A stretch of DNA of 64,000 nt from contig NZ_JALOCH010000007.1 of NCBI RefSeq assembly GCF_023227875.1, positions 104,500 through 168,499 on the forward strand. Direction: 5' to 3'. Below are positions 8,632-16,907 of the stretch, piece by piece. The notes under the pieces were generated by a model that worked only from the letters and a program-made list of their open reading frames with translations, did not search any database and was not told where the DNA came from. This DNA comes from Methanoregula sp. (GTDB lineage Archaea > Halobacteriota > Methanomicrobia > Methanomicrobiales > Methanospirillaceae). Position numbers and translations under genes: made by a program. Position 1 is the first letter of the stretch; the number at the start of each line of letters is the position of its first letter.

Positions 8632-8845
8632 CGCGGGCCTCACGGATGATCCGGGCCGCAGACATGCCGGCACTCATCGATTCAAATCGTGTCTGCGCAT
8701 GTGCAAGAAGCTGTTCTCTGCGTTTGGTTCTGACCGTATCTTCGATAAGGGCCCGGATCTCTTCCTGGCATCCGCTTCCCGAAAGTTCGTCGATCATCTT
8801 TCGGACCCGGGAATCGATCCGGATACTGTACACAGAAGTTGCCAT
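8621..8845 (-). CDS. vapB: Ribbon-helix-helix antitoxin (VapB-like), copy 1
   Basis: A 74-residue protein beginning MATSVYSIRIDSRVRKMIDEL, a typical MetJ/Arc ribbon-helix-helix N-terminus (one strand, two helices), followed by a C-terminal toxin-binding tail ending AARIIREARDVR. It is nearly identical to the copy at 34341-34565. Because its toxin is frameshifted, it may now be a solitary antitoxin. A TTGTATACAA-type palindrome just upstream (8852-8874) is probably its own operator. Confidence 0.87.
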   Translation of the reverse strand: MATSVYSIRIDSRVRKMIDELSGSGCQEEIRALIEDTVRTKRREQLLAHAQTRFESMSAGMSAARIIREARDVR

Positions 8846-8851
8846 AGATCA

Positions 8852-8874
8852 TTGTTTACAATTGTTGTATACAA
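8852..8874 (-). promoter_or_regulatory. Likely VapB operator/promoter, copy 1
   Basis: Immediately before the antitoxin ATG lie a perfect palindrome TTGTATACAA and a related half TTGTAAACAA. The same pair of motifs occurs before the other two antitoxin genes (26469-26490, 34574-34594), although their spacing and order of other bases differ. Ribbon-helix-helix antitoxins normally bind such repeats at their own promoter; binding here is inferred. Confidence 0.55.
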
Positions 8875-9072
8875 AAACATTGCCTTTTTTTGCGCAACCG
8901 GAATCCTGCAATATTCATCCCGATGGGCCGTAAGTTCGTGCATTCTCCCCCGTTTCAGGGACTCCGGATTTATTCAGCCAGGCATATCGTATATCCGCTC
9001 CAACACGATTGTGCCACACGGTCGGGGACAGGCTGGTGGAACCGAAACGCTCCTCCTCATGATTCACCTGCG

Positions 9073-9088
9073 GAGAGCGTACGCTCTC
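9073..9088. repeat. 16-bp palindrome upstream of protein X
   Basis: GAGAGCGTACGCTCTC is a perfect 16-bp palindrome in the region shared by the divergent vapB and X genes. Copies 2 and 3 keep the right half (GCGTACGCTCTC) but the left half reads GATA instead of GAGA. It could be an operator or an mRNA hairpin in the X leader. Confidence 0.4.
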
Positions 9089-9131
9089 GCGTTCCATTCA
9101 GCCCCACCCGGCATGCGGCAGGATTAAAAAA

Positions 9132-9791
9132 ATGCAAACAGGGAACAAAAAGAACGAGACGAACCTGGAGATTGCAGATGTTTCCAGGAATGATGGATCG
9201 CAGATTGCCGGTTCAGGACATGTTGCCGGATGCACAGCATGTACCGGCTGCAGGTCCACGGTAACGCAGGAAGAACAGAAAACGGCCATAGATCAGACCG
9301 GAAAACCGACGGCAGCGGCCGGACGGGATACCGGTCCGGTCAGGCTGAAGAAACCGATAGCGGCAATACGCGAAGCAAAACGACGGGCCGTGATATGGGG
9401 ATTCTCCGTGGCCGATGTGGTATCAGAATACGATCTTCCGTATGATTTCGTAGCCATCAGGGAGGGCATCACGAGTTTTGTCTGTGTCCGGCGCGTGAAC
9501 TCGTCATGGTTCAATATTGACATGATCACGAGAAGATGCAAAAAACAGATTGATGCATTCCGGTCGATGAACATGCAGCAGGGTCTCATCTTCGAGCTCT
9601 GGGTGCGCGGGTATGCAAGAGCATTCTACCGGTACCGTGTGTTGCCGGATACAATCGAGGAAACCGGTATTGTTCCGGAGCCGGAAACACGGGCGGGGAA
9701 AAAAGCCCTTCATGATGCGATGACGAAGGCTGCCAAACCGGAGAGGGCCGATGAAAAACTCGACGGGGATACGTCATTGACGATCGGATAA
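9132..9791 (+). CDS. Unknown protein X, copy 1 (possible nuclease-like fold)
   Basis: A 219-residue protein I do not recognise. Residues 1-75 are polar and low in complexity and vary between copies. From about residue 80 the sequence is highly conserved: AIREAKRRAVIWGFSVADV, then a segment ending LPYDFVAIREGITSFVCVRR, CKKQIDAFRSMNMQQGL and LWVRGYARAFYRYRVLPD. The helix-strand-strand-strand-helix-strand pattern with an Asp before a strand ending VCVRR vaguely recalls PD-(D/E)XK folds, but the canonical ExK is not seen. It is always divergent from a vapBC pair: copies at 26758-27384 and 34855-35514. It may be a third component of that unit or a fellow passenger. Confidence 0.75.
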   Translation: MQTGNKKNETNLEIADVSRNDGSQIAGSGHVAGCTACTGCRSTVTQEEQKTAIDQTGKPTAAAGRDTGPVRLKKPIAAIREAKRRAVIWGFSVADVVSEYDLPYDFVAIREGITSFVCVRRVNSSWFNIDMITRRCKKQIDAFRSMNMQQGLIFELWVRGYARAFYRYRVLPDTIEETGIVPEPETRAGKKALHDAMTKAAKPERADEKLDGDTSLTIG

Positions 9792-9920
9792 TTCTTTTTT
9801 TATACTTTTTTTACGATTGTCAAAAAAGTAATGCAAGAAGTGAAAGTCATTTTACGACAACGGATAAGATGCCTTGATGAAAAGGACTGCAAAAAATAAC
9901 GTAAAAAATCCTACCGGATA

Positions 9921-11168
9921 TCACAACTTCCGATAACACATCCCCCTCTTTTCGGCCCCATCCCGGTCCACCATCCCCCTCACATCAATCAGCACCGGAT
10001 GATCCTTCATCAATCCCCGGATCTTCTCCACCGGCATCGCCTTAAACAGCGAATGCGCCACCGCAATGATCACCGCATCGACCTTCATATCCAGCCTAGG
10101 AAGAGGTTTCGCACCAAACCGGGTAATCACCTCATCGGGAAGCAGCGGATCATATCCATATACATCCACCTTGAACTCTTTGAGTTCATGGACAATCTCT
10201 TCGACCGGTGACTCACGGGTATCCGGGACATCCTCTTTGTACGTAAGTCCCATGATCAGGACCCTGGAACCCTTGATCACTTTCCCCACATCATTGAGCC
10301 CTTTGACAGCCAGTTCAGCCACATGTTTTGGCATCGAGTCATTGATGGCCCGGCCGGCAAGGATCACCTGGGGATGATAACCGATCTCCTCGGCCTTCAT
10401 CACAAGGTAGTACGGATCAACCGGGATGCAGTGGCCCCCCACGAGACCCGGGCGGTACGGGTGGAAGTTCCATTTTGTCCCGGCGGCATCGAGCACTGCC
10501 TGGGTATCAAGACCCATGCGTCCAAAGATGAGAGCCAGCTCATTCATCAGCGCGATGTTCAGGTCACGCTGGATGTTCTCGATAACCTTTGCGGCTTCTG
10601 CAGTTTTGATATTTGGTGCCCGGTAGACCGTAGTAACATTGCCATACAGTTCAACGAGCCTGTCGGTAGTCTTCTCGTCCATCCCGGCAACAATCTTGGT
10701 GATCTTATCGAGCGTATGGGCATCGTCGTTGGGATTGATCCGTTCGGGAGAGTAGCCGACAAAGAAATCCTTCCCGCACGTTAGACCGGATTCCTTCTCA
10801 AGTATAGGGATCACAATCTCTTCGGTGACGCCCGGATACACGGTAGACTCAAGAACAACAATCGCATTCCGCTTCAGGTTCCTCCCAACGGTAACAGTCG
10901 CTGATTTAACCGGCCCGAGGTCAGGGTCCTTTGCTTTCGTCACCGGTGTTGGAACACAGATGAGGACAAAATCCGCTTCCTTTATTGCAGCCGGATCGGT
11001 TATTGCCCGGATTTTTGAGCCGGAGGCAACAAGTGCATCAACCTTACGCTGGTCGATATCGAACCCGATGGTCGGGACATGCCCGGCAAACGCTTCTGCA
11101 AGAGGCGTACCAACATACCCCAGACCCACAACACAGACGGTTTTTCCGTTTACTGGTTTTGATACCAT
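9921..11168 (-). CDS. wecC: UDP-N-acetyl-D-mannosamine dehydrogenase, copy 1
   Basis: A 415-residue nucleotide-sugar dehydrogenase converting UDP-ManNAc to UDP-ManNAcA. Motifs: VVGLGYVGTPLAEAF at the N-terminus, ESTVYPGVTEE, ENIQRDLNIALMNE and catalytic Cys247 in GLVGGHCIPVDPYY. The start codon lies inside the end of the epimerase gene (19-nt overlap), so they are translated together. A near-identical copy is at 35644-36891; the two differ mainly in the last 25 residues (here DRDGAEKRGMCYRKL). With wecB it would give ManNAcA for surface glycans. Confidence 0.93.
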   Translation of the reverse strand: MVSKPVNGKTVCVVGLGYVGTPLAEAFAGHVPTIGFDIDQRKVDALVASGSKIRAITDPAAIKEADFVLICVPTPVTKAKDPDLGPVKSATVTVGRNLKRNAIVVLESTVYPGVTEEIVIPILEKESGLTCGKDFFVGYSPERINPNDDAHTLDKITKIVAGMDEKTTDRLVELYGNVTTVYRAPNIKTAEAAKVIENIQRDLNIALMNELALIFGRMGLDTQAVLDAAGTKWNFHPYRPGLVGGHCIPVDPYYLVMKAEEIGYHPQVILAGRAINDSMPKHVAELAVKGLNDVGKVIKGSRVLIMGLTYKEDVPDTRESPVEEIVHELKEFKVDVYGYDPLLPDEVITRFGAKPLPRLDMKVDAVIIAVAHSLFKAMPVEKIRGLMKDHPVLIDVRGMVDRDGAEKRGMCYRKL

Positions 11169-12079
11169 TGAATCGTCTCCTGAAGACCGGTCTTTACCGT
11201 ATATTCTGGCGCATATCCGAATGCATCCTGTGCTGCCGAGATCGCGGCAAGAGAATCGTGGATATCACCCGATCGCGGGGGCTCAAATGTGAGAGATTGT
11301 TCTTCACCCAGGGACTCCATGATGAGGTGGGCCAGCTCGACAAGACTGATCCTGCTCCCGTATGCCACATTGAATATTCCCTCGGCAGAACCGTCCATTG
11401 CCTGGACATTTGCCTGTGCAACATCTTTCACATAGGTAAAGTCCCGGGTCTGCGATCCATCCCCGTAAATGATCGGGGATTCGTGGTGCAGGATTTTTGT
11501 AATAAATTTCGGGATCACGGCAGAGTATTCGGAATGCGGGTCCTGTCGCGGGCCGAATACGTTGAAGTACCTGAGCGATGCCGTGTCCATACCATACAGT
11601 TCATGAAAGACCTTGAGATAATACTCCCCCGTCAGTTTCGTGATCGCGTACGGGGATTTGGGATTGGGCACCATATCCTCACGTTTTGGCAGTGTCGGTG
11701 TATCGCCGTACACTGAAGAGGATGATGCGTACACAATTTTTTTCGCCCCGCATTTTTGTGCCGCCACGAGGACATTCAGGGTCCCGTTGACATTGGTCTC
11801 ATTTGAGGCAAGTGGATCTTTTACCGAACGCGGGACAGAGGTAATTGCCGCTTCATGAAAGATACCGTCCGCATCCCTGCAGGCATCCTGAAGAAGCGGC
11901 TGATCGGTGATGCTGCCATTAACAAATGTCACCGCAGGCATATCCAGCAGGTGCCTGATATTTTCAACCTTGCCCGAAAACAGATTGTCAAGGATCACCA
12001 CCTCATCGCCGCGACGGGCAAGGGTCTCCGCGATATGGGAGCCGATGAATCCTGCACCTCCCGTCACAACAAACCGCAC
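11150..12079 (-). CDS. NAD-dependent sugar-nucleotide epimerase (UDP-GlcNAc/glucose 4-epimerase family), copy 1
   Basis: A 309-residue extended short-chain dehydrogenase. NAD motif TGGAGFIGSH at 6-15, SSSSVYG around 119-125, catalytic YAITK with Y144 and K148, and LRYFNVFGPRQDP. The likely reaction is 4-epimerisation of UDP-GlcNAc or UDP-glucose; a GlcNAcA/GalNAcA epimerase is possible given the wecC partner. The start is a GTG at 12079, about 25 nt downstream of a TATA-like box. First gene of a two-gene unit with wecC. The paralogue is at 36873-37802. Confidence 0.88.
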   Translation of the reverse strand: MRFVVTGGAGFIGSHIAETLARRGDEVVILDNLFSGKVENIRHLLDMPAVTFVNGSITDQPLLQDACRDADGIFHEAAITSVPRSVKDPLASNETNVNGTLNVLVAAQKCGAKKIVYASSSSVYGDTPTLPKREDMVPNPKSPYAITKLTGEYYLKVFHELYGMDTASLRYFNVFGPRQDPHSEYSAVIPKFITKILHHESPIIYGDGSQTRDFTYVKDVAQANVQAMDGSAEGIFNVAYGSRISLVELAHLIMESLGEEQSLTFEPPRSGDIHDSLAAISAAQDAFGYAPEYTVKTGLQETIQWYQNQ

Positions 12080-12410
12080 GTGGTCACATCCTCGTATGAA
12101 TAGATACTTTTAATCCGCGGGTATGGAACTCGCTATCAGATATTGTCTTTTAATTTCTTAAAACACCGGCATATCATTTCCGCCCGATCAATGCTGTTGA
12201 CCATGTCACTCGGGGTCTTATTCTGCAGCAGCGTTCAATCTTCAGGAGCCTGGCGAACTCAGGGAAATGCTTATTAAATAACACGAAATTGAAAATACCG
12301 AGATTCGGGAAAGTATGCCTAATTCCAGACAAAATTCTTGAAACGGTCAACAAATTTCAATTGAATTAAAATCAAAATTCATTTATATCAATACTTTTAA
12401 TATAACAACA
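12080..12410. promoter_or_regulatory. Divergent promoter region between epimerase and zinc-ribbon genes
   Basis: On the minus strand a box reading ATTAAAAGTATC (12103-12114) stands about 25-30 nt before the epimerase GTG. On the plus strand CATTTATATCA (12380-12390) stands about 25 nt before the ATG at 12411. Both spacings imply leaderless or near-leaderless transcripts. The same region is repeated at 37803-38147. Nothing else is recognisable in the interval. Confidence 0.5.
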
Positions 12411-12700
12411 ATGGGAAGGAGCAAGGAGGAGATCGGGCGCCACTGTCCGTATTGCGGGGCGATTGTCGCATACGGGGAATATTTCTGCCGCTCGTGCCAC
12501 AGGAAATTCACTGACCAGAGCGAACTGGATGCCCCGTCCACTCACATGGCGAACACGTACGTTGTCGCGGTCCGGAAACCGTATCTCTCAGCTCTCCTGT
12601 CAGCCACCGGTACCGCGCTCGACTAATTTTGCAACGGGGATCACTTGAAGGGGGCTCGCGTTCTTCCTCGCATTCATGAAGGGTCCAAGGTAACAGTGCC
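12411..12700 (+). pseudogene. Zinc-ribbon membrane protein gene, truncated copy 1
   Basis: Begins MGRSKEEIGRHCPYCG and follows the intact protein at 39548 through the two CxxC pairs and YLSALLSAT, then meets a stop. Degenerate homology continues a little (FCNGD for FYNGD) to about 12700, with no membrane segments left. It directly abuts the first ABC ATPase fragment on the other strand. Confidence 0.8.
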
Positions 12701-12750
12701 GCGAGTACGAACAGCGGATAAGGTATCCCGTCAGATGGAATTTTTGCAAG

Positions 12751-12813
12751 CCCGCCGATAGTGTATTTCTTGCCGAGATTTCTGACGCGGATGGCGATTT
12801 TTCTGTCGGTCAT
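12751..12813 (-). pseudogene. ABC exporter ATPase (Wzt-like) 5' fragment 1 (21 codons)
   Basis: [21 protein letters not shown] matches the start of the other three fragments (13617, 14925, 16438), after which similarity ends. Its ATG overlaps the stop of the PIN gene (ATGA), so the toxin gene and this ATPase start were coupled like operon neighbours. Confidence 0.75.
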
Positions 12814-13358
12814 GAATCAGGAGATCCCCTGTTGTCAGATTGTGGTTTCCATACCGATAACCAGGGAACGCGTGAGAAGTCTTTATCGTTTGAAGCAATA
12901 TGAGATATTTTATTGAATTGTGCACATGAAACAATATATGCATCTTTGGTGAACAACTGAAAGTTACGGGAGATAGGGATCGAATCTCTCACCATTTCCG
13001 GATTATCATACAATATTGTACAATTAATTTTGAAAAGACGCTGAATTTCAATCCATGTTTTGGATAATTCGTTCATAATAAGAGGATCCCGCTTGTAACG
13101 GGCGATACAATCAACGACGCTCTTTCCGTATCCTTTCTCCATCAATTCACTGATGATGAAATGGTGAGTAATTTCCTGAAGGACAACGGACGGAATGAAT
13201 CCTTGTATCTCTTCTCTCTCAACCCGGATCAAGAAATCTGTACATGATTGTTGAAAAGCCGGATGATCGAGAGCAGTATACAGGATAATATTTGTATCAA
13301 TGATCACTCTTGTCCCGTCAGGGATCGATACAAGCTCATTCAAAGATATCAGACTCAA
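12810..13358 (-). CDS. PIN-domain toxin (VapC-like)
   Basis: A 182-residue PIN RNase. The first acidic residue is in GTRVIIDTNIILY (D21); SVVLQEITHH, LFTKDAYIVSCA and ASNDKDFSRVP supply the later conserved residues. Such toxins cut tRNA or rRNA until bound by the antitoxin. No ATG is near the start: a TTG at 13358 or 13343 is used, overlapping the antitoxin gene. Longer than usual for PIN toxins (about 130-150), mainly through a 13-residue N-terminal extension and a longer helical middle. It lies between ABC ATPase fragments 2 and 1. Confidence 0.82.
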   Translation of the reverse strand: MSLISLNELVSIPDGTRVIIDTNIILYTALDHPAFQQSCTDFLIRVEREEIQGFIPSVVLQEITHHFIISELMEKGYGKSVVDCIARYKRDPLIMNELSKTWIEIQRLFKINCTILYDNPEMVRDSIPISRNFQLFTKDAYIVSCAQFNKISHIASNDKDFSRVPWLSVWKPQSDNRGSPDS

Positions 13359-13518
13359 TTATTTCTTCAATCGTCCGGGTCTCCCTGATTCTGAACGCTC
13401 CTTTTAATTTTTTAATTTCCAGATCAGGCAAAATTTTGAGTTCTACCTCATCTCCTTCCTGTAAGTTTACAGGATCAATAAGATGGAACGAATTATCCCG
13501 GTATACCGCTTTTACCAT
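13336..13518 (-). CDS. AF2212/DUF104-type antitoxin
   Basis: A 60-residue protein starting MVKAVYRDNSFHLIDPVNL followed by EGDEVELKI, the beta-hairpin opening of AF2212-like antitoxins, with a short acidic helix ETRTIEEIIESDIFE for toxin binding. Paired with the overlapping PIN gene. ATG at 13518 is the usual family start. Confidence 0.75.
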   Translation of the reverse strand: MVKAVYRDNSFHLIDPVNLQEGDEVELKILPDLEIKKLKGAFRIRETRTIEEIIESDIFE

Positions 13519-13616
13519 TATTACTCTCCTGTTATTATGATGTACTTTCAATTATATACAGATAGTGCAATTCCTGTACAGGTTTATTCTATCTATCATT
13601 CCTTCTTCATCATCCG

Positions 13617-13898
13617 TTATTCGTTCCACCTCAAAAAACAAGAGGGATAATCATGAGAAAATCTTAAAAAAAAGGTAATTTTCCCGGCCCCGTTCCGCCC
13701 GATAATTCCGACAACTTCGCCCTGCGCCGCATCGAACGATACATCCTTCAGCGCCCAGAACCCTTCGGCAGGGGAAGCGTTATAAAATTGTTTGAACGGC
13801 GCCTTCACGGAATTGACAATCGCATCGCGGAGCGTGAGATATTTTTCCTGCGGTCCGCCGATAGTGTATTTCTTGCCGGGATTTTTGACGCGGATGGC
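13617..13898 (-). pseudogene. ABC exporter ATPase 5' fragment 2, without start codon
   Basis: The frame [17 protein letters not shown] runs through [18 protein letters not shown] into a damaged Walker A ([11 protein letters not shown] instead of GAGKST) and then unrelated codons to a stop. The expected ATG codons have been replaced. About one third of the ATPase domain is present, with no Walker B or signature motif. Confidence 0.8.
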
Positions 13899-14136
13899 GG
13901 GGTGATCGGGGGACCTGGGGATTCCAATACCGGTTCTTCAGGAGGATGATACCTATCCGGAATAATTGAATCACACGGAAAATACCTGCGGAAAGCCCGG
14001 GAAAACAGAATATCGGGGTATCACACAGGTTCACCCCGGTCTGAGACGCCTGGTTATACGATCGACAACCCGGTTTTATTTGCTCAGGATAAAGAATTAT
14101 AGGATAAGAACGATAATACCTGTACAGGAGTGATGA

Positions 14137-14379
14137 ATGATGGCAGCTATCGTGCAGGTAGATAAAAAATTCAACCTCTCGTTAAAAAATGTCAAGGATT
14201 CTCTCAATATTCAACCTCATGATACTTTCTCGATACAGAAAGTGAATACCCGGACCATCACCCTGAAAAAAATCAAAGATGAGGATCCCTTTATCGAAGC
14301 AGTAAAAAATCCGGCCAATCTCCGGAATAAAAAGAGGCCCAATCTCATCCAGCTGGAAGATGACCTGTGGTCTGCATGA
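14137..14379 (+). CDS. Small antitoxin of a PIN toxin
   Basis: An 80-residue basic/acidic protein (AAIVQVDKKFNLSLKNVKD, C-terminal PNLIQLEDDLWSA) whose family I cannot name with certainty; the N-terminal half resembles a small beta-rich DNA-binding fold. Its TGA overlaps the ATG of the PIN gene (ATGA), the standard layout of VapBC loci. A GGAG lies 6 nt before the ATG at 14137. Confidence 0.65.
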   Translation: MMAAIVQVDKKFNLSLKNVKDSLNIQPHDTFSIQKVNTRTITLKKIKDEDPFIEAVKNPANLRNKKRPNLIQLEDDLWSA

Positions 14380-14795
14380 AGGTGATGGTTGATTCGAACA
14401 TTCTCATTTTTTCAAATGTTGCTGACATGCCGGAATATCCGGGAGCACGTGATAAATTATTCGGACTGATCGATGATGGCTGTACCTTTGCTGTCAATAC
14501 TATCATCCTCTCTGAAGTGAATTACAAACTCGCGAAGATCCTTTCCCGGGATGAAGCGTATAAGAGGACAAAGAGTCTCCTGCACTCGGATTATTTTGAA
14601 TATTTCCCTGTTGATCAGACAACCATCGAACGCGCAATCGATCTTTGTCATGGATCAAAAATGCGGATCAATGACGCACTGATTGCACAACATTGCCTTG
14701 ATCTCAGGATTGACGGACTATTCACGGATAATGTGAAGGATTTCCGGCAGGTTCCCGGTCTCCATCTCATCCATCTCCGGGAAAGAAAGAATTAA
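14376..14795 (+). CDS. PIN-domain toxin (VapC-like)
   Basis: A 139-residue PIN RNase: MKVMVDSNILIF (D6), TIILSEVNYKLAKI, SKMRINDALIAQHCLDL and LFTDNVKDFRQVPGL are all in order, so the four acidic positions appear present. Read rightward, opposite to the surrounding ABC ATPase fragments 2 and 3, between which it lies. Confidence 0.87.
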   Translation: MKVMVDSNILIFSNVADMPEYPGARDKLFGLIDDGCTFAVNTIILSEVNYKLAKILSRDEAYKRTKSLLHSDYFEYFPVDQTTIERAIDLCHGSKMRINDALIAQHCLDLRIDGLFTDNVKDFRQVPGLHLIHLRERKN

Positions 14796-14924
14796 ACCGG
14801 CACCAGATAATACCCGGCCCCGACTTCGAGCCGTGATCGTACCCGGTCATAGATCTCCACCGACCCCTCCCGGGACGTCGTGATCCGGGAGAGGATCTCG
14901 TGGAACGTTCTTTTTGCTTCTGCA

Positions 14925-15155
14925 CTATTCTTCCCGGTAATTCTGGCGACCCTGCCCTGCCCCCCCATCGAACGATACATCCTTCAGCGCCCGGAACTCT
15001 TCCGGTTGAGGGGAATGGGATGAGAACCGCTTGAACGGCACTTTCACTGAATTGGCAATCGCATCGCGGAGCGTGAGATATTGTTCCTGCGGTCCGCCGA
15101 TGGTGTATTTCATGCCGGGATTTTTGACGCGGATGGCGATGTTCCTGGAGGACAT
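14925..15155 (-). pseudogene. ABC exporter ATPase 5' fragment 3
   Basis: Begins [21 protein letters not shown] and keeps LKDVSFDGG, then leaves the ATPase sequence before Walker A. An unrelated minus-strand frame ending GAGYYLVPV (14792-14940) follows; I do not recognise it. This allele differs from the others at many residues (for example LRDAIANSVKVPFKRF). Confidence 0.78.
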
Positions 15156-15346
15156 AATCGGGAGGGACTGTTCTGATATTCTATTAAGGTATGCGATAAT
15201 ATGAATTAATGTTTCATCTTCCCGGATCACAACACTTGCCCGGCGATTCTGTCGATTCATCAGAGGTGATTTGTCATCATTACCCGGGTGGATGCGAATG
15301 TTGATAGGCTCCCGGAATAATATATAACTCATGAGGGCTTGATGCG

Positions 15347-15586
15347 ATGGCAACAAAAGAAGTAAGGGCAACCTTTGATGGTCATTCATTCCATGTGATT
15401 GACCCTGTCGATCTGGCACCAAACAGTGAATGCCTGATTTATATAAAAGAGGTTAAACCAAAACAGACCGAAAATGCAATTAACTATCTGTTTAGTATCG
15501 CAGGAACGGCGCATGGTCCCAGGGACTGGTCAAAAGAGCATGATCATTATCTCTATGGGACACCAAAAACGGTGAATCTTGAATAA
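15347..15586 (+). CDS. AF2212/DUF104-related antitoxin
   Basis: A 79-residue protein with ATFDGHSFHVIDPVDLAPN at the start and the tail DWSKEHDHYLYGTPK, almost the same tail as the broken antitoxin at 2646. Its stop overlaps the PIN gene start by 8 nt. Confidence 0.78.
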   Translation: MATKEVRATFDGHSFHVIDPVDLAPNSECLIYIKEVKPKQTENAINYLFSIAGTAHGPRDWSKEHDHYLYGTPKTVNLE

Positions 15587-15992
15587 GAGAGAAATTTTTC
15601 TGGATACATCATTTGTAGTTGCCATCATTAATAATGATGATCAATTTCACCAGGCAGCGCTGGATTTAGAAAAGGATCTTAAGACATACGCTACGGTCTG
15701 GATTACCGATGCCATCCTTATTGAGATTGGCAACACATTTTCCAAATCAAATAAAAGTCAGGTTTCAGATTTTATACAATATTGTTATGAATCTCCCGGA
15801 ATCTGCGTTGCAAATACAGATGAAGGACTGTTGCGTCAGGCTCTTGATTTATTCAAATACACTGACAAAGACTGGAGTCTCACCGATTGCATCTCTTTTA
15901 TTGTGATGAAAAGAGAAGGTATCGACATTGCATATTCATCAGATCATCACTTTGAGCAGGCAGGATTTCACTATATATTAAAACCCGGTTAA
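15579..15992 (+). CDS. PIN-domain toxin
   Basis: A 137-residue PIN RNase starting at a TTG inside the antitoxin end: MNKREIFLDTSFVVAII (D9), WITDAILIEIGNTF, DWSLTDCISFIVM and AYSSDHHFEQAGF supply the conserved acidic positions (last one DHHF). Rightward, between ABC ATPase fragments 4 and 3. Confidence 0.86.
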   Translation: MNKREIFLDTSFVVAIINNDDQFHQAALDLEKDLKTYATVWITDAILIEIGNTFSKSNKSQVSDFIQYCYESPGICVANTDEGLLRQALDLFKYTDKDWSLTDCISFIVMKREGIDIAYSSDHHFEQAGFHYILKPG

Positions 15993-16058
15993 TCTCATTT
16001 AAGGGGTGGATATTGGTTACCGATGAAAAGACGGCTCTGAAGAAAAACTCGGTACGGG

Positions 16059-16184
16059 TCAATAGTTCCCGTAACTACATCTGACAGAACTCTCCTTACC
16101 GGGGCAACCATAATCATGGGACGACGAAAAGATATTAGAATCAATAAAAATGCGTGTTCCAGAAGGAACCTGATAAAGATTCAA
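16059..16184 (-). pseudogene. PIN toxin 5' fragment
   Basis: A TTG overlapping the antitoxin stop begins a frame with VPSGTRIFIDSNIF, closely resembling the start of the PIN toxin at 12810 (IPDGTRVIIDTNII). After about 20 residues the match ends and a stop follows. The toxin of the antitoxin at 16181 is therefore lost. Confidence 0.72.
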
Positions 16185-16366
16185 TCCCATCCTTCCAGAG
16201 TGATAATCTCATCTGCGGTTTTTTCATCGGTTGAGAATAACCCGTACATCCGATCCGTAACCGGGCGCTTGATTTCAATGATAACGGACTCTCCTTCACG
16301 TAGAGGGAGATCACGTGACGGTTTTAATATTTTATTCTCGTACCGGGCTTCCGAAAGAATGGGCAT
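16181..16366 (-). CDS. AF2212/DUF104-type antitoxin without toxin
   Basis: A complete 61-residue protein MPILSEARYENKILKPSRDL followed by REGESVIIEIKRPV, the AF2212-like core. Its toxin survives only as a short 5' fragment immediately downstream. It sits about 70 nt downstream of ABC ATPase fragment 4. Confidence 0.75.
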   Translation of the reverse strand: MPILSEARYENKILKPSRDLPLREGESVIIEIKRPVTDRMYGLFSTDEKTADEIITLEGWD

Positions 16367-16437
16367 TTGTAATCACGACTATTATAGTAATGAGTGCGCT
16401 TTTATAATTAAAAAGGATTGGTTGAGGGCGTGAATGA

Positions 16438-16707
16438 TTAATCCGGAACAAAATCTGTCAGCAGCGTCGACTTCCCGGCCCCGTTCCAACCGATAATCCC
16501 CACAACCTCGCCCTGCTCCACATCAAACGACACATCCTTCAGCGCCCAGAACCCCTCCTCCGGAGGAACCCGGTTGAATCGCTTGAACGGCGCCTTCACG
16601 GAATTGACAATTGCATCGCGGAGAGTGAGATATTTTTCCTGCGGTCCGCCGATAGTGTATTTCTTGCCGAGATTGCGGACGCGGATGGCGATATTATCGG
16701 TGGGCAT
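16438..16707 (-). pseudogene. ABC exporter ATPase 5' fragment 4 (longest)
   Basis: Starts [21 protein letters not shown] and continues to an intact Walker A ([14 protein letters not shown]), then TDFVPD and a stop. The N-terminal [17 protein letters not shown] segment is typical of Wzt/KpsT/TagH-type ATPases that export polysaccharides. It is the copy nearest to the leftward sugar-nucleotide genes, 200 nt after the epimerase, and may mark the original position of the exporter gene. A TATA-like TGTATAATGTATC lies about 25 nt upstream. Confidence 0.82.
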
Positions 16708-16907
16708 GAATCTCACTGAATTGTTGATACATTATACATCTGTGCTACTGAATATAATAAGAGGATGGAATCGTATGAAAACGGGCGTTAAGGTCGTGTG
16801 CCACATATATATAATATGACAATGACAGAACGATCGTCATAATAAATTATTTATTGTGCTCATATCTGATATTTTTCATAGTTCACCGACCTCTTTGTTG
16901 ATTTCCG

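Larger units (their letters stand above)
7758..12700. repeat. Large direct repeat, left copy (about 4.9 kb)
   Basis: This segment (repeat R, vapC, vapB, X, wecC, epimerase, divergent promoter, 5' part of the zinc-ribbon gene) is colinear with 33277-38325. From the X start to the epimerase start the offset is a constant 25,723 bases, so there is no net indel across about 3 kb. Both copies end in a truncated zinc-ribbon gene. The right copy carries an additional 350-bp insertion beyond its vapC gene. Confidence 0.9.
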
